Positions 1 through 11,249 of a DNA stretch of 64,000 nt are shown here, in pieces. The translations under genes and the position numbers were made by a program. Source of the DNA: Gentiana macrophylla. Taxonomy: Eukaryota; Streptophyta; Magnoliopsida; Gentianales; Gentianaceae. Every line of letters begins with the position of its first letter. Positions within the stretch are counted from its first letter, which is position 1. Where the stretch lies: contig JAOBSW010001134.1 of assembly GCA_026214975.1 (NCBI GenBank), positions 186,001 through 250,000 of the forward strand. The letters are read 5' to 3'. The notes under the pieces are model-generated. The model worked only from the letters and a program-made list of their open reading frames with translations, had not been told where the DNA came from and searched no databases.

Positions 1-1625
1 TTGGATTGCATCATCTATGGTCTTGGGTTCCACTTGTGATAGAAAGAAAGTTAGCATGTGCTCCAGCTTGTCTTACAGTTCGACTCTGTGTGAATATCTC
101 CAATGACTTGTTCTTTCAGGATGGTCACTTAGCCAATTTAGATCGGTTGAAGTTGTTCTTCACTTGGTGCTTCCATACCTTCATCTTGAGCATGAACTTC
201 AACTTCAGTGCTTCATCCGTTGTATTGGTAAGTGGTTCTTCTTGATTTTCAAAATGATGATTTAGGATGGCAAATTGGTATGGTTGCATTTGTATAGATT
301 TCCTTTGTGTCGCTTTCTCTTCTTGATCTTGAAGATCTTCACCATTTGTATTTGGTTCATGAAAAACTACATGTATTGATTCTTCAATCACCAAGGTTCT
401 TTTATTGAGTACTCTAAATGCTTTCTTTGGTGTCCGAGTATCCCATGAAGATTGCTTCATCACCTTCTCATCAAAGGTATCTGAGATGATTCTGTTTAAG
501 ACAAAACATTTTGATCCAAACATATGAAAATATGAGATATTAGGTTTTCTACCATTCCATATTTCATATGGAGTCTTTCCATGATGTTTGTTGATGATTG
601 ATCTGTTTTGTGTATGGCATGATGTGTCAGCTTCTTCAGCCCAGAATCTCTTTGGTAAGCATGCTTCTGCTATCATTGTCTGTTGCTTCCTTGATGGTTC
701 TGTTTCTTCTTTCTGCTACACCATTTTGTTGTGGAGTTCTGCTGCAGAGATAGTTGATGTAACACTCCATTTTCTTCACAATAGGTTACGATAATTTCAT
801 TTAGAAATTCGATTGCCTCTATCCGATCTCGATCTTGATAATCTTTAGCTCTTTTCATTAAGAGTCTTCTCAAGCAAATCTGGCGACTTCTTGAGTGTTT
901 CTTTCTTCTTGTTCATGAAAATGGTCCAGGTGAACTTTGAGAAGTCATCCACCACTACAAGAGTATATTTCTTACCACTCACACTTCTTGGTGTGACTCG
1001 GTCCAAACAGTCCATGTGTAATAGATGTAGAACTCTTGTTGTAGATTGATGAGGCTTTGACTTGAATGAACTTTTATTTGTTTTCCTTTCTGTTCGATAA
1101 GCATCACATAGACTTTCTTTCTTGAATGTGATCTCTGGGCAGGCCTTCAACTAACTTGCTCCTTGATAGTTTGTTGATGGTCTTGAAATTTCGGTGATTT
1201 AATCTTTCTGTGCCAAATCCGACTTGTTGATTGTTTATTTTTGACAAGTAGACATGTTTACGCCTTGGTCGCATTTTCCGATCCACCACATACATGTTGT
1301 CTTGTCTTCTACCGCAAGAACTATTATGTTGGTTTATTTGTGAATCGTTTGCATCCTTCTTTGTTGAAGTGCACATTGTAGCCTTTGTCACTGAATTGGT
1401 GATGCTCATCATATTGAAGTTAAGTCCCTTGACATATGCCACATTTTGAATCTTTAGATTGTTCTTGAGAATTGTGCCTTCCCCCTTAATCTTGCCAGGG
1501 TTTTCTTTACCTCCAAATTTGACTTTGGGTCCATCAAAAGCTTTGAAATCAGTGAGCCATTTCTTGTTTCCTGTCATGTGTCTGGAACATCCACTGTCTA
1601 TGTACCAGACATCCTACAAAACAGA
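1..1625 (-). pseudogene. copia pol fragment: protease, integrase, start of reverse transcriptase
   Basis: The protease active-site block WYIDSGCSRHMTG (D-S-G) reads near 1570-1620. It is followed by the pre-integrase region (AYVKGLNFNMMSI, then DNMYVVD). Integrase follows: LLHMDCLDRVTPRS and YTLVVVDDFSKFTW carry the first catalytic Asp region at about 950-1010. The C-terminal block KTPYEIWNGRKPNISYFH reads near 530-580. At 1-60 the residues FLSQVEPKTIDDAI mark the start of the RT domain. The reading frame changes several times (breaks near 1140, 860 and 675) and stops occur, so no intact polyprotein can be made. In an intact copy this would cleave the polyprotein and integrate the cDNA. Identification is by motif recall, and is firm for the integrase blocks. 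Confidence 0.88.
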
Positions 1626-3769
1626 TTAATTAAGTTTAGGTACCCAACACTGTTTGGGTCCATACCTGTTAGCAATCATGCCTCCCATACCAAGGGTGTA
1701 TCCAAAAGGTCTTCTTTTTGGATAATTGAAGTCATCAACTTCATATGTGTAAGGCATGGTAGAATAGCTCCTAGTATTTTTACTGAAGGTATTCTGATAC
1801 TTTTCTTCACCTTTTGGTGCATTTACATCCTTCTTCACTTTCCAATATGCAGTAGGAAACCTTTCTTGCTTCATGTGTCTAGGAACAGATTGGTTTTTCT
1901 TTAACATATTATGCATTTTGTGAAATGGTTTCCTCTTGTATTTTGGAGGTGCAACATTCCAATCATCCTCTGAGGGGTAAAGTCTGCCTTTACCTTTCAG
2001 ATGGCTGTTGTTCTTGATTGACTAGAATGAGGATTTGATTTGCTGTTTCAGTACACTGGGTTTTCACTTCACCGGAATAGGATGATCTATTGGAATCATG
2101 GTCTGTCCCTTTCTAAATTTTGGTCCACTAGTGGTTCTGAATTTAGAATGTTGTTGACCATTATTCCTACTTTCATCCTCGATTGTTGTAGCTAAGACAG
2201 ATCTGGATCCAAACCTTTTGAGGGTTTGTAAGTGGTGCTTTTAGTGGTGCGAAGGATACCTTCACTTTGGTGAGGAGATTTTCTTAAGCGATCTGTTAGT
2301 AAACAGATGTATGATCATCCGCTTTTGTTGATCTTTTAAGTAGGTCTCTTACTAGTTAATTCACTTTTGCTTTATCCATTTCTTTCTTTAACCTCTTATT
2401 CTCTTTTCTTAGATCCTTGCATTCCTTTTCCGAATTTCATGATTCTTTTCAATTTAAGCAAATTTAGTCATGAGATTTTGGACTAGGTCTGCTGTATCTA
2501 ATGGGAGACTAGAGGATTGTGCAGTGTTAGATGTGGATGCATTAGATGAAGAACAGGAACTAGATGTTACCTCAGTTTCATCTGATTCTTTAGCCATTAA
2601 ACATAGGCTTGCTTGTTCCTCGATTATACGAGCTATCACTTTTATCTTCATCCAATTCTTTGGTCATGAGGCATAGGCATGCCTTTTCATTTTCTCGAAA
2701 TGTCTTCTTCATCACTATCGTCTGAGTCATTATCGATGATTCTTCATGCTTTTCTTTCTTTGGATTCTCGCTTTAAGTGCCTTCTTGCTCTTTTTCTTTT
2801 AGATGCTCTATATTTCTTCTTTTCATCATCTTTGTCATTCTCTTCAGGACAATCAGCCTTGATGTGACCTTTCTTGTTTCAGTTGAAGCATCTGTATTCT
2901 TCATCTTTCTTCTTCATGTCTCTGTTTGAGCTTGACTTTTTGTTTGACGAAGAATTTCCTTTGAATGGTTTCTTTTTAAACCTGTCAAAGCGTTTAACTA
3001 ATAAAGCTACCTGTTCTTTTAGTTCATGTGTCTCTTTGCTGATGCATTCGGCAAAGTTACTTTGCTGGGATGCAGCTAATGCAGTGATTTTGTGTGTCTC
3101 TGCCGGAGCACCATCTTCGCCGTTCAATTCGAATTCATGAGCTTTTAATTGGGACATCAGTGTCAGAGTGTCAGTGCTTGCAAGATTTGTTGTTCCTCTG
3201 ATTACTGATGTTATGATCTTCCATCTTTCAGGTAGTCCTCTCAAGATCTTCAAGCATACTTCTTTCTGGGGATATATGTGTCCAAGCTGTTGTAATTCAC
3301 TGATGATGCTTGAGAATCTGTTGTCCATTTGATCAATGGATTCACCAGCCTTCATTTTAAAGTTCTCAAATTTCTCTTTGCAAATGAGATAATTTGTTTT
3401 CTTTAACTGCTTCAGATCCTTCATTTATCAATGATAGCTTGTCCCACATCTCCTTTGCTGTTTTGCAGTCTTTGATTCTCATGAACATGTTGCTGTCTAG
3501 GGTCTTCAAGATCATGTCTTTTGCAACAAAGTCCAGATTTGCTCTTCTCCTGTCATCTTTGGTCCAATCCTTTTTAGGTTTGTCAATTTCCTTTCCTTGA
3601 TCTCGCTCTGTGCTTACCACCGTAGTGATTTTGATTGGTCCATCATTGATTACATCCAAAGATCTCTTCATGAGTTCTTTGCAAGATGAGATAGCATTCT
3701 TATTTTATATTCATCAAAATTGTTAACATTAAACACAGGTACTTTTGACAAGAAGGTTGAGGAATCCAT
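1626..3769 (-). pseudogene. copia gag (UBN2-type) with zinc knuckle and extended C-terminus, broken
   Basis: The likely start is the ATG at 3769-3767 (MDSSTFLSKVPVFN, then FDEYKIRM), which begins the usual gag N-terminus. A frameshift near 3670 separates it from the gag core (KDMILKTLDSNMF, then CKTAKEMWDKLS). That core continues after another frame change as a UBN2-type capsid region with YLICKEKFENFKMK and ILRGLPERW. The zinc knuckle at about 2840-2890 reads CFN-stop-NKKGHIKADC: a TGA sits where the second Cys belongs. Downstream are an acidic stretch, the motif ASLCLMAKESDE, a coiled-coil-like stretch and KGKGRLYPSEDDWN, ending in GPKQCWVPK just before the protease. The normal role is capsid formation and RNA packaging. 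Stops and frameshifts make it non-functional. Confidence 0.87.
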
Positions 3770-3891
3770 CAGTGCAATTGAAGATATAAATGTAAGTGTA
3801 TGTAAAAACTCAGATTTAAAACTACTTTGAAAATATGTGATCTTCTTATTACCAGAAATAGATCTGAACAGGTTCTGATACTAGGGACACT

Positions 3892-3903
3892 GCTTCGATA
3901 CCA
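3892..3903 (-). other. primer-binding site of element B
   Basis: On the minus strand the 12 bases TGGTATCGAAGC follow the LTR end CCAACA after two bases. The plant initiator-Met tRNA site is normally TGGTATCAGAGC, so two central bases differ. Position and sequence fit the minus-strand DNA synthesis start. The mismatches suggest decay or a diverged subfamily. Confidence 0.8.
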
Positions 3904-3905
3904 AT

Positions 3906-5323
3906 TGTTGGTCCCAGAGAAGGGTGAAACTATAGTCAGAGGGGGGGTGAATGACTATAGTGGAGTTTCAAAAACTTTTCTTGTGTTTAAAAGCTTTTGG
4001 GCAGCGGATAAGTCCCTTCTTACTATATTGTTTTCAAATCTGTTTAGGCGATCCACAGATGTAAATTTTGATGTATGAAAATTAAATGAATGTCAGAAAG
4101 TAAATTGCAGAAATTAAATTGACACAAGGCTTATAGTGGTTCGGGTGGTGTAATCCCTTAGTCCACTCTTCTCTTGTGATGATTGGAGGAATTCACTATT
4201 GTTTTCACTTGATACAACAAGATGATTGTCCTTGGCTTCCCAAGCTTCACAATCTACAAGACTATCACTCCTTGACTCGCAATGCACTTCAAGTGATTCG
4301 ATCTTCTTCCTTTGTCGCTCCTTAAGATCAAGATCCTTCAACGGCTATCACAGATTCAACTCCTTCTCGATTTCCTCCGATTCGGGCTTGCTTGATTTGA
4401 TGTGAATGTGATTCACACACTAGCTTGATCAATCTCAGTTCTGAGTATGACTTTGTAGTTCTGATATTTGAGTTGATCACTAGATGTATCCTTGTAAGTT
4501 CAAAGAGAGGACTTTTCAAATTGACAGAGTTTCTGCTTGATTTTTTCTTTTTCAATCATTGTTTGTTTTTCTGTCAATGCCTTCTATTTATAGCCTTGAG
4601 TAACTTTGGTTTTGAAATTCCGTCCGTTGGCTATATTAATGAGGGAATAATCCTTGATTTTATTCTTGATTCCCCCTTAATTGTATTCTCCTTGATTTCA
4701 GTGATCGGATTCTTTCTTCAAATGTATAGCAGAAAACCCGTCCTTGATTGATCCTCTATTGATTGTGCATTTAATGCATGATCTTCTGTATCTTCAACAT
4801 ATATCAAATCTGATCTGGTAAGTGTTACTTCGCCGTTTTTAGAATGGTCGAGTGAGCCTTCTGACTTAGCCGTTAGTTCTTTCTTCGCTGTTTTGTTTTC
4901 ACTTTGCCGAAGGTCAGTCTACTCAGCCGATTCACTGTTTCCTTCTTTGTTCTAGTATTAGGAGAGTCTTTGTACTTCACTGATCCTTGATTTGGGTGAG
5001 ACCAGTGTACACCATATTTGAACATTGAGTTTCATCACTTAAAAACATAACTTAGACTTATCCAAGGTCATCACAGACTTCCTTGGTTATAAGTCAGACC
5101 ATAATGTCTTCATTACTTCTCTGCTAGTGCTTTGTTGGCTTCACTTTGCCGAATATCTGTTTTTGCTTTCCCGTCCTACCAACTAGTACAATACTTGTCT
5201 GACTCAACTTATACAACATGTCAGACTCTAAGTAAAGACTTATACAGAGAGTTCTAACTTATTTCAGGCTTGCTATAACAGCTAGTATGGCCATCATCAA
5301 AACATAAGAAAATGTTCCTAACA
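3906..5323 (-). repeat. 5' LTR of element B (1,418 bp)
   Basis: On plus it begins TGTTGGTCCCAG at 3906 and ends CCTAACA at 5323, that is TG...CA on either strand. On the left it is flanked by the primer site and gag. On the right it is joined directly to A-family LTR sequence. Its minus-strand start (TTTTGATGATGGCC, then TAGCTGTTATAG) resembles the start of the A-family LTR, so the two families are relatives. A fragment of a B-type LTR in plus orientation recurs at 20910-21048. Confidence 0.85.
4585..4592 (-). promoter_or_regulatory. TATA box in B LTR
   Basis: TATAAATA reads on the minus strand here, inside the LTR and pointing toward gag, about 680 bp before the LTR end. This fits the U3/R promoter of the element. 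Inferred from sequence and position only. Confidence 0.55.
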
Positions 5324-5962
5324 ATTGATTCAAGTCTCAACTTTGATTCTATCAAAGGTTTAGACTGTGAAATGCCAAGAAGGTGTGAAGGACAGTTGAG
5401 TGCAGTCAGGAAGACTATGGTTGTGATGAGCTGGTGAAGAGGCAATTCAACCCTCCAAGGACTTGTGTTTCAAACAATTGAAGAGCAGCAATTCTACCTG
5501 TTCTACAAGTGTTTAGATAGCGAAGCTAGGGATTAGTCAAGGACTATCAGTTTATAAATTTTTGTAACCGGGCCATCTCAAAGAAGTTCTAGTGGAATTT
5601 TCCTTCTCATCACAGGGGAAGAGAGGACTGACAGGATTACACCACCTGGAACCTCTATAATTCTTGTTTATTTACTTTACGCATTTACTTACTTCATTAC
5701 AGTCATAAATATCTTGTTCTCATTTACAGCAATGTTAAGAAACTGACAACAAGCTATCTGATAACTAATATTTTTATAAAGGCTAAATCAATCCACTGCT
5801 AGTTAACTAGACAAAGGATAAGTCTGTATTGACTTATACTCAGTTGCGTTAGCTTAACTCCACACAAGTTTTAACTGAACCGTAATTTGTTTTATATCCA
5901 GTTTTAGGGACAAGTTTGTTCACCCCCTCTAAACTTGTGTTAGCCTTTCCAAAGGACCAACA
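5324..5962 (+). repeat. 3' part of the 5' LTR of element A1, cut by insertion of B
   Basis: The segment matches the last ~600 bp of the complete A LTR at 11250-12867, starting at ATTGATTCAAGTCTC and ending GGACCAACA. Its left part is missing because element B inserted exactly at 5323/5324. It keeps a stretch (GGACTATCAGTTTATAA, then GTAACCGGGCC) of about 36 bp that is deleted in the middle LTR at 11250-12867, so the two LTRs flanking A1 are not identical copies. Confidence 0.85.
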
Positions 5963-5964
5963 AT

Positions 5965-5976
5965 TGGAATCAGAGG
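5965..5976 (+). other. primer-binding site of element A1
   Basis: TGGAATCAGAGG lies two bases after the LTR end CCAACA. It differs from the initiator-Met site TGGTATCAGAGC at two positions. Location and similarity support the call. Confidence 0.75.
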
Positions 5977-6059
5977 AGTTCTTCCGTTTGGAAGTGATCC
6001 AAAGATCTTACAAGCCAATTGTTGAAAACCCCTTTCTGTATCATTTGTAAAAGCATCTT

Positions 6060-7340
6060 ATGGATGCATCTAGAATAAGAAGTTGGCTGAATAACCCCCT
6101 GACTAATTATTTGCAGAATGTTGTTTCTGAATTTCAGGATCAAGTATTTGAAAGATTCAGTACTACGAGCTCACATACAAATCCAGAACCTTATTTTAGT
6201 AATGATGTGGATATTGACTTTCATGCGTATGATGATGAATCCAGAGGATTTCCATCCTTAAGTGATATCTCAAAAGAAGCAGAAAAGGAGTTGCTACGAG
6301 TAGCTGATTACATAGAAGAAAATTTGACTGAAAACATTATTGAAAATCCATCCATCACAAAAGCCAAGGATATTGATGAGATTCTACCCATGAGCTATAG
6401 AGGTGAATGTGATGAGGAAATCATACTGTTAGGAGCAGCACAGGCAAGTACCAATGATAAAGGAAAGCAAGTCTTAAATGAGGATTCTCCAACAAGAAGC
6501 TTACCTATCAAACACCAGGAGGTAATTGCATTTACATCCAGCACTTACACTGCCATGAACAATCATACAAATGAATACATCAATAAAATATTGGACATAC
6601 TCATAAAGGAATTAGAGGTAATTCAAAAGAATTATGAGGATGTCAAAAAGGAGAAAAAGTTATTGAAAGCAGAAGTTTTGAGATTGAATGCTGAGATCAA
6701 TTTAATCAAGGCAAATAATGGAACCAAAGTAATTTGACCAACTGATGAACCGACAAACGTCACAGAATCAGCAGTTGATCCAATTCCCAGTGTTCAGCTC
6801 AAACCTGGAAAACCGTTTGGAGACAGATCTGGTTTAGGGTTTGTTAATCAAAAAAATTCTAAGTTCAGACCAAGTTCAGTTGCAATAAAATTTGTGCCCA
6901 CACAACAGTCAGGAACTCAGAAAACTGATAAAATTATTAGAACTGACAAAAACTCAGCAGCCAAATGCCCAAACTGACAGAACTGAAAAATCAGTTGGTA
7001 AAAAGCACCAAACCAACAGGTTTTACAGGAAGGCTCAGAAGGCTGAAAATGGTAAAACTTATCAGAGATCAGTAAGAAAAATCTTCAAGTCTCATCCATT
7101 TAAGAATGAAGATTATTCATGGAATAATAGATTCAAAGGGAAAGGAAGACTATTTCCCACTGATGAAGACTGGAATAAACCATCACATCAGTTCCACAAA
7201 CTGGACAAACGAAAAACAATTAGGACAAAAAATTGACTTTACTCAGTCAAACTATCAAGAGAGGTATAAAGTCAAAAATAAATTTATATCATCTAAAACT
7301 AATCAGTTAGGACCCAAACAGATATAGGTACCGAAAATCT
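6060..7340 (+). pseudogene. A1 ORF1: gag C-terminal-like region without capsid core or zinc knuckle
   Basis: An open frame of 225 codons starts MDASRIRSWLNNPL and ends TGA at 6735. It is acidic and ends in a coiled-coil-like stretch (KNYEDVKKEKKLLKAEV, then LRLNAEINLIK). After frame changes, later pieces read FGDRSGLGF, KGKGRLFPTDEDWN and GPKQI-stop-VPK. The last two match blocks that in element B lie between the zinc knuckle and the protease (KGKGRLYPSEDDWN, GPKQCWVPK). The stop at 7325-7327 is TAG where A2 has TGG. I see no UBN2 capsid core and no CX2CX4HX4C knuckle. Role unknown; it may be a gag remnant kept for packaging in trans (inference). Confidence 0.7.
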
Positions 7341-7748
7341 CTCATTCTGTTTTGCAGGAGAATATCGCTAATTGAAAACTGAAGAGGTGTGATTCACAAA
7401 ACTGAGTTGTATTTACAAGCGAAGTTTTTGAATTGATACAAGTACAAGATCGAACGCGTACAAATTTGGAGATACACCGCATCTACTCTACTTACTATTG
7501 TCTAGCTACAGATGTCAAGAAAAGAAGTGATCTTTTTCAATCCCAACCGTCCATCTTTTCCACTCAACTCATTTTCGAAATCTCAAAACATTTATGAAAA
7601 GATGTTTTGAGTCCCACTCAATTCTTAACTACCATTGCTACAAATTATAAATAACCCAGAATTTTCTTTTATAATTCTTTACACTCGAATTTTGAATCTA
7701 TTCTCTAAATCTCCAAATTTTCAAATTCTCAATCAAATCCAGAAAACA
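7341..7748 (+). other. A1 spacer between ORF1 and the 3' ORF, with internal promoter
   Basis: This non-coding stretch occupies the place where pol lies in C and D. It is closely matched by 14323-14664 in A2. It contains a TATA box and an AT-rich leader ending AAAACAATGG at the 3' ORF start. No pol motif was seen in any frame. Confidence 0.7.
7646..7653 (+). promoter_or_regulatory. TATA box 103 bp upstream of the A1 3' ORF
   Basis: TATAAATA occurs inside CTACAAATTATAAATAACC, an arrangement repeated in A2. It lies 103 bp before the ATG at 7749, followed by a T/C-rich leader. This suggests a separate transcript for the 3' ORF. No expression data are available here. Confidence 0.55.
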
Positions 7749-10700
7749 ATGGCTTATACTCATGTTGAACCTGGAATGATCATCTCTCTTGATCAGTTTA
7801 TTGCAAAATATATTGATCAGACTTTAGCCAAAGTTATTGCAGCAAAAATACAGAAAATCAAAAGATTGGATGTTGTATTCAACATCAATCTGAAGAGTGT
7901 ATGTCTTGAGAGCATTGGAGACTTCTATGAATTTGGAAATACAGCTCTAGAAGGAGAAGGCACACACACATTTACCACAACTGTCAATGGTAAGCAGATC
8001 AAAGTTACTGAAGACCTAATTACAGAGATTTTTGGGTTTGACAAATCTGGAGGAACAGCAGCCAATAAATTGACCAAAGAACAGAAGGAAAAATTATGGA
8101 AAGTTATAGCAATTGATGCATACTCCACAGTTGCATAGACCGGGAGCACAAGTTTACTCAAACCGAAATTCAATTTTCTCACCACGATGTTAGCAAATTG
8201 CATAATTGGAAACTTTAGCAATCTATCTGGAGCAAAATTGGATTTACTATATGTCATTTGGTTTGGAGAAAACTTCAATTGGCAAAGATATCTATTTGAT
8301 CAATTAGTGGCACAATCCATTGACACACCCAAAAAGAAGACCGATGTCAAGAATGGTCGTTTCTATCACAAGAAGACTCTTGCACTGGCGGTCCAAAGAA
8401 TACTCGATCATTTTGGAATCGCAAAGAGGAAAGAAACGCCGATTGCCGATCGGAAAATTGTTACTAAAGAAGAAAAGTATGGAAAAAGAAAAGCTGAAGG
8501 TTCTGTAAGTGAACCTAAAAAGAAGAAAAGTAGAAAGTTGAAGAAAGTTGTAACTGGAGATCAAACCTTAGAACAAGTTGAAGAATTAAGAAAAAGAAGG
8601 AAACAATTGGAAGAATCAGAGAAAGACAAATCTGATCTTGTTTCACCAACAAAAGTCACTACATTAGTTGCTGAAGGATAAGCACAAATAGTGAGAACTG
8701 AAACTACCCTTACCAAATCTGTTCCAGTATCTGTTACTGAAGCTTTACCAATTTAAGAGCCAGTTACACTTACACAAGAAATTGAAATGGCAAAGGAAAC
8801 TGAAGTTGTCAACAGAGAACAGAGTGTTGAAGCTGAATCACAGAAGGAAGCTGATACTCAGGGGGAACAGACCCTGAGAACTGAGCATGATGATGAAGGA
8901 TCTGAATGTGAAGAACGATTGATTGACAAAGCAACTATGGACATGCTTTTGTTACTTTCAAAATCTAGATCCACACCTAAAAAATCTGCTTCCAGATTGG
9001 AATTTGAAGAATCGGTCAAAGGATTTTCAGCTTCTCATTCTGAAGATAAAGGAGCTGAAATAGAATCAAGATCGACTAGAGTTATTCATCTGGATGAGCT
9101 GGTCCATGAAGAAGAAGTCACTGAATCCATGATGAAAGAAGTTCCAGTTACTGAATTGGAACTTGAGCCTGTTGAAGAACAAGTTGCCGAAGAACTTGTT
9201 AGTGACAAGAACTTGGAAACTGAGCCGATAATCTAAGTTTAAACCACTGAAAAAGGTAAATCAGTCATCCGATCCATCTTTGAGGAGGAGGAACCAGCAG
9301 AATCGACCTATGCAAACTGAAGACGTTATTCTGGAAGATGACCAGGAAATCACAAGAGGATCTGTAGAGATTGTTACTCAATCTAAGCTCTCAACTGATC
9401 ATGGAGAACTGATGTCAGCTGATTACAAGCGATTGTGCAATTAACAAATCTGGAAATTCGATTCTATCGCCAAACACAGGAGTCAGCTAGCAGAAATGGA
9501 AACTACTGAAAAATGGGTATTTGATCTCTACAACATCACAAATCTATCAGAAATGATGAATACCGATGAATTCTTGAATAAAGGATATGCGTTGATCAGA
9601 AATAGTTATTGGAAGTAAGCCACAGCTGGTAGAAATTCCAAAAAGGGTGATGATGATGATGATTCTCAGGAAGATCCCAACTTGCAAAAAGGGATTCTTG
9701 CCTCTTTACAAGAAAAGAAGACTGAAACTGATCAGAACACTGATAATGATTCTAGTAGTTCTGAAGAAAGCAGTGGAAGTTCCAGTTCTGAAACTGTCAC
9801 TGATTCACAACAAGAAGAAGAAAGAGGTTATCAATCTCCTATTGATAAGTCTATGCTAGAAATAGCAAGAACTGTGGCAAACATGGCTGAAGAAGAATCT
9901 GATGAAGAATTTAACGTACAAATGTCACCTGCAAGAATTTTTGATCAATCAAGTCTAGAAGAAATTAGAAAACAATCTGAAGACAGGAGAAGATCAGCAG
10001 AATACAATGAAAAACTGAAGCAAGTTGCTCTCTCACCGCTAAAGCAAGCTATATCAACTACGGCTTAGACAAGCAAAGCCAATGAACAACAAGCAGGAAG
10101 CTCAAAAGATATACCAACTCAGGTTGATCTCATTAAATTCTATCAAAATGAGATAATCAGAATTCAAAAGGATGATAACAGTTTATTTGGAAAAGTTCTA
10201 AAGTCCTTAGAGGCTAGCAAAAATTAAAGAAGCGAACTTGAAAAGAAGATGGATATCATCACTAGTAATTGTCAAGACACTCTGATTGAGCTTAGAAAGA
10301 CAACCATTGAAAACGATGCAAGAAGAAATGAAACCCAAGATAGATGGGAAGGAATTCTCAATAATCTGGTTGACAGGATGATTCTAATGGAACAAGGATT
10401 GAAGGACTCAGTTGTAGCTCAAACCATTTTTGCATCAACTCAGCAGAACTTAAACAATTACATCAAAAGCCTGATTAATAAAGATGATGTCAATAAGATG
10501 GAGAGTTTGGACATCTTAAAAGTCCATGCAACTGAGATGCCACAAGTCCTTGCAAACATTGATGATAAACTGACTGAACTTAAGAAAACTAGAGGAGAAT
10601 TCACTGATGAGGAAATGGAGCTGATTGACAAATTCTCAGAGCCAACTGATAAAGGAATTGGCTTGGATTCTCGTCTCTACAGTTTATTCAAAAATTTACC

Positions 10701-11073
10701 AGCCAGAGAAGGAGAATCAAGAGAAGAATCTCTAGAAACATTCCTACATATGCAAAAAATTCTCATGCATTACTGGAACAAACTCAAGAAATGGGAAAAG
10801 AATGGTACTCTAGATAAAGAATCATATAAGATTGAAAAGGCTGAACCAAAATTTTTTCAGAGTCTACTGAAAATAGCCACCACTGAAAGGCTGAGGACAT
10901 CTGTTTTTACTTTCGCTATTCTTTTCAAAAGCAAATTCTTCAGTAAGCATAATTTATCTGAATCATGGAGCATATGGGCAAGCATCCATGGAATCGAAAG
11001 CACAACAACAAATGATTCTATGAGGAATGTTGCTGAAGCTTATGACAATCGATTGAGTTTAACTGTTAAGTAA
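7749..11073 (+). pseudogene. A1 3' ORF product (plant transposon-associated protein), decayed
   Basis: The start MAYTHVEPGMIIS follows an A-rich leader. Residues 1-130 form a conserved domain shared with C and D, with the core FTTTVNGKQIKVTEDL then ITEIFGF and, after a stop, NLSGAKLDLLYVIWF. Next come a lysine-rich cluster (KKKKSRKLKKVV), a long acidic and Ser/Thr-rich region, and a helical C-terminal part ending LSLTVK. In-frame stops occur at 8136 (TAG where A2 has CAG), 8679, 8754 and 9234. A frameshift lies between 9236 and 9682, and further stops follow. Original length was about 1,100 codons. It is the largest conserved coding region of the element. No signal peptide or hydrophobic segment is visible. 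The function is unknown; the domain resembles 'putative plant transposon protein' sequences (from memory). Confidence 0.72.
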
Positions 11074-11235
11074 AAAGAAGCTGCCCTTTTAGCTCTATCT
11101 TTATCATGTTGTATTTTATTACCTTACTTTGTAACTCTATTATCAATAAATTCTCAGTTTCTCAGTTCACTGTGTTATTTACTGTATCTTGTTTTATCGT
11201 TTTGCATTGCTTTTAAGGAGGGTATTGACATCATC

Positions 11236-11249
11236 AAAAAGGGGGAAAT
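11236..11249 (+). other. polypurine tract of A1
   Basis: AAAAAGGGGGAAAT lies immediately before the LTR start TGTTGG. A near-identical tract precedes the LTRs at 18187 and (minus strand) 58126. It is the plus-strand priming site in LTR elements. Confidence 0.85.

Larger units (their letters stand above)
1..5323 (-). mobile_element. Ty1/copia LTR retrotransposon B, 5' part, nested in another LTR
   Basis: Read on the minus strand, this element runs from its 5' LTR (right) through primer site, gag, protease and integrase, and leaves the window at the start of reverse transcriptase. The domain order gag-PR-IN-RT is diagnostic of Ty1/copia. The block GPKQCWVPK before the protease and the long region after the zinc knuckle are like those of Sirevirus-type plant elements (family knowledge). 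Its right end (TGTTAGGAAC read on minus) abuts an LTR fragment of the A family at 5324, so it inserted there. The left end, other LTR and second target duplication lie outside the window. Several stops and frameshifts make this copy inactive. Confidence 0.9.
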
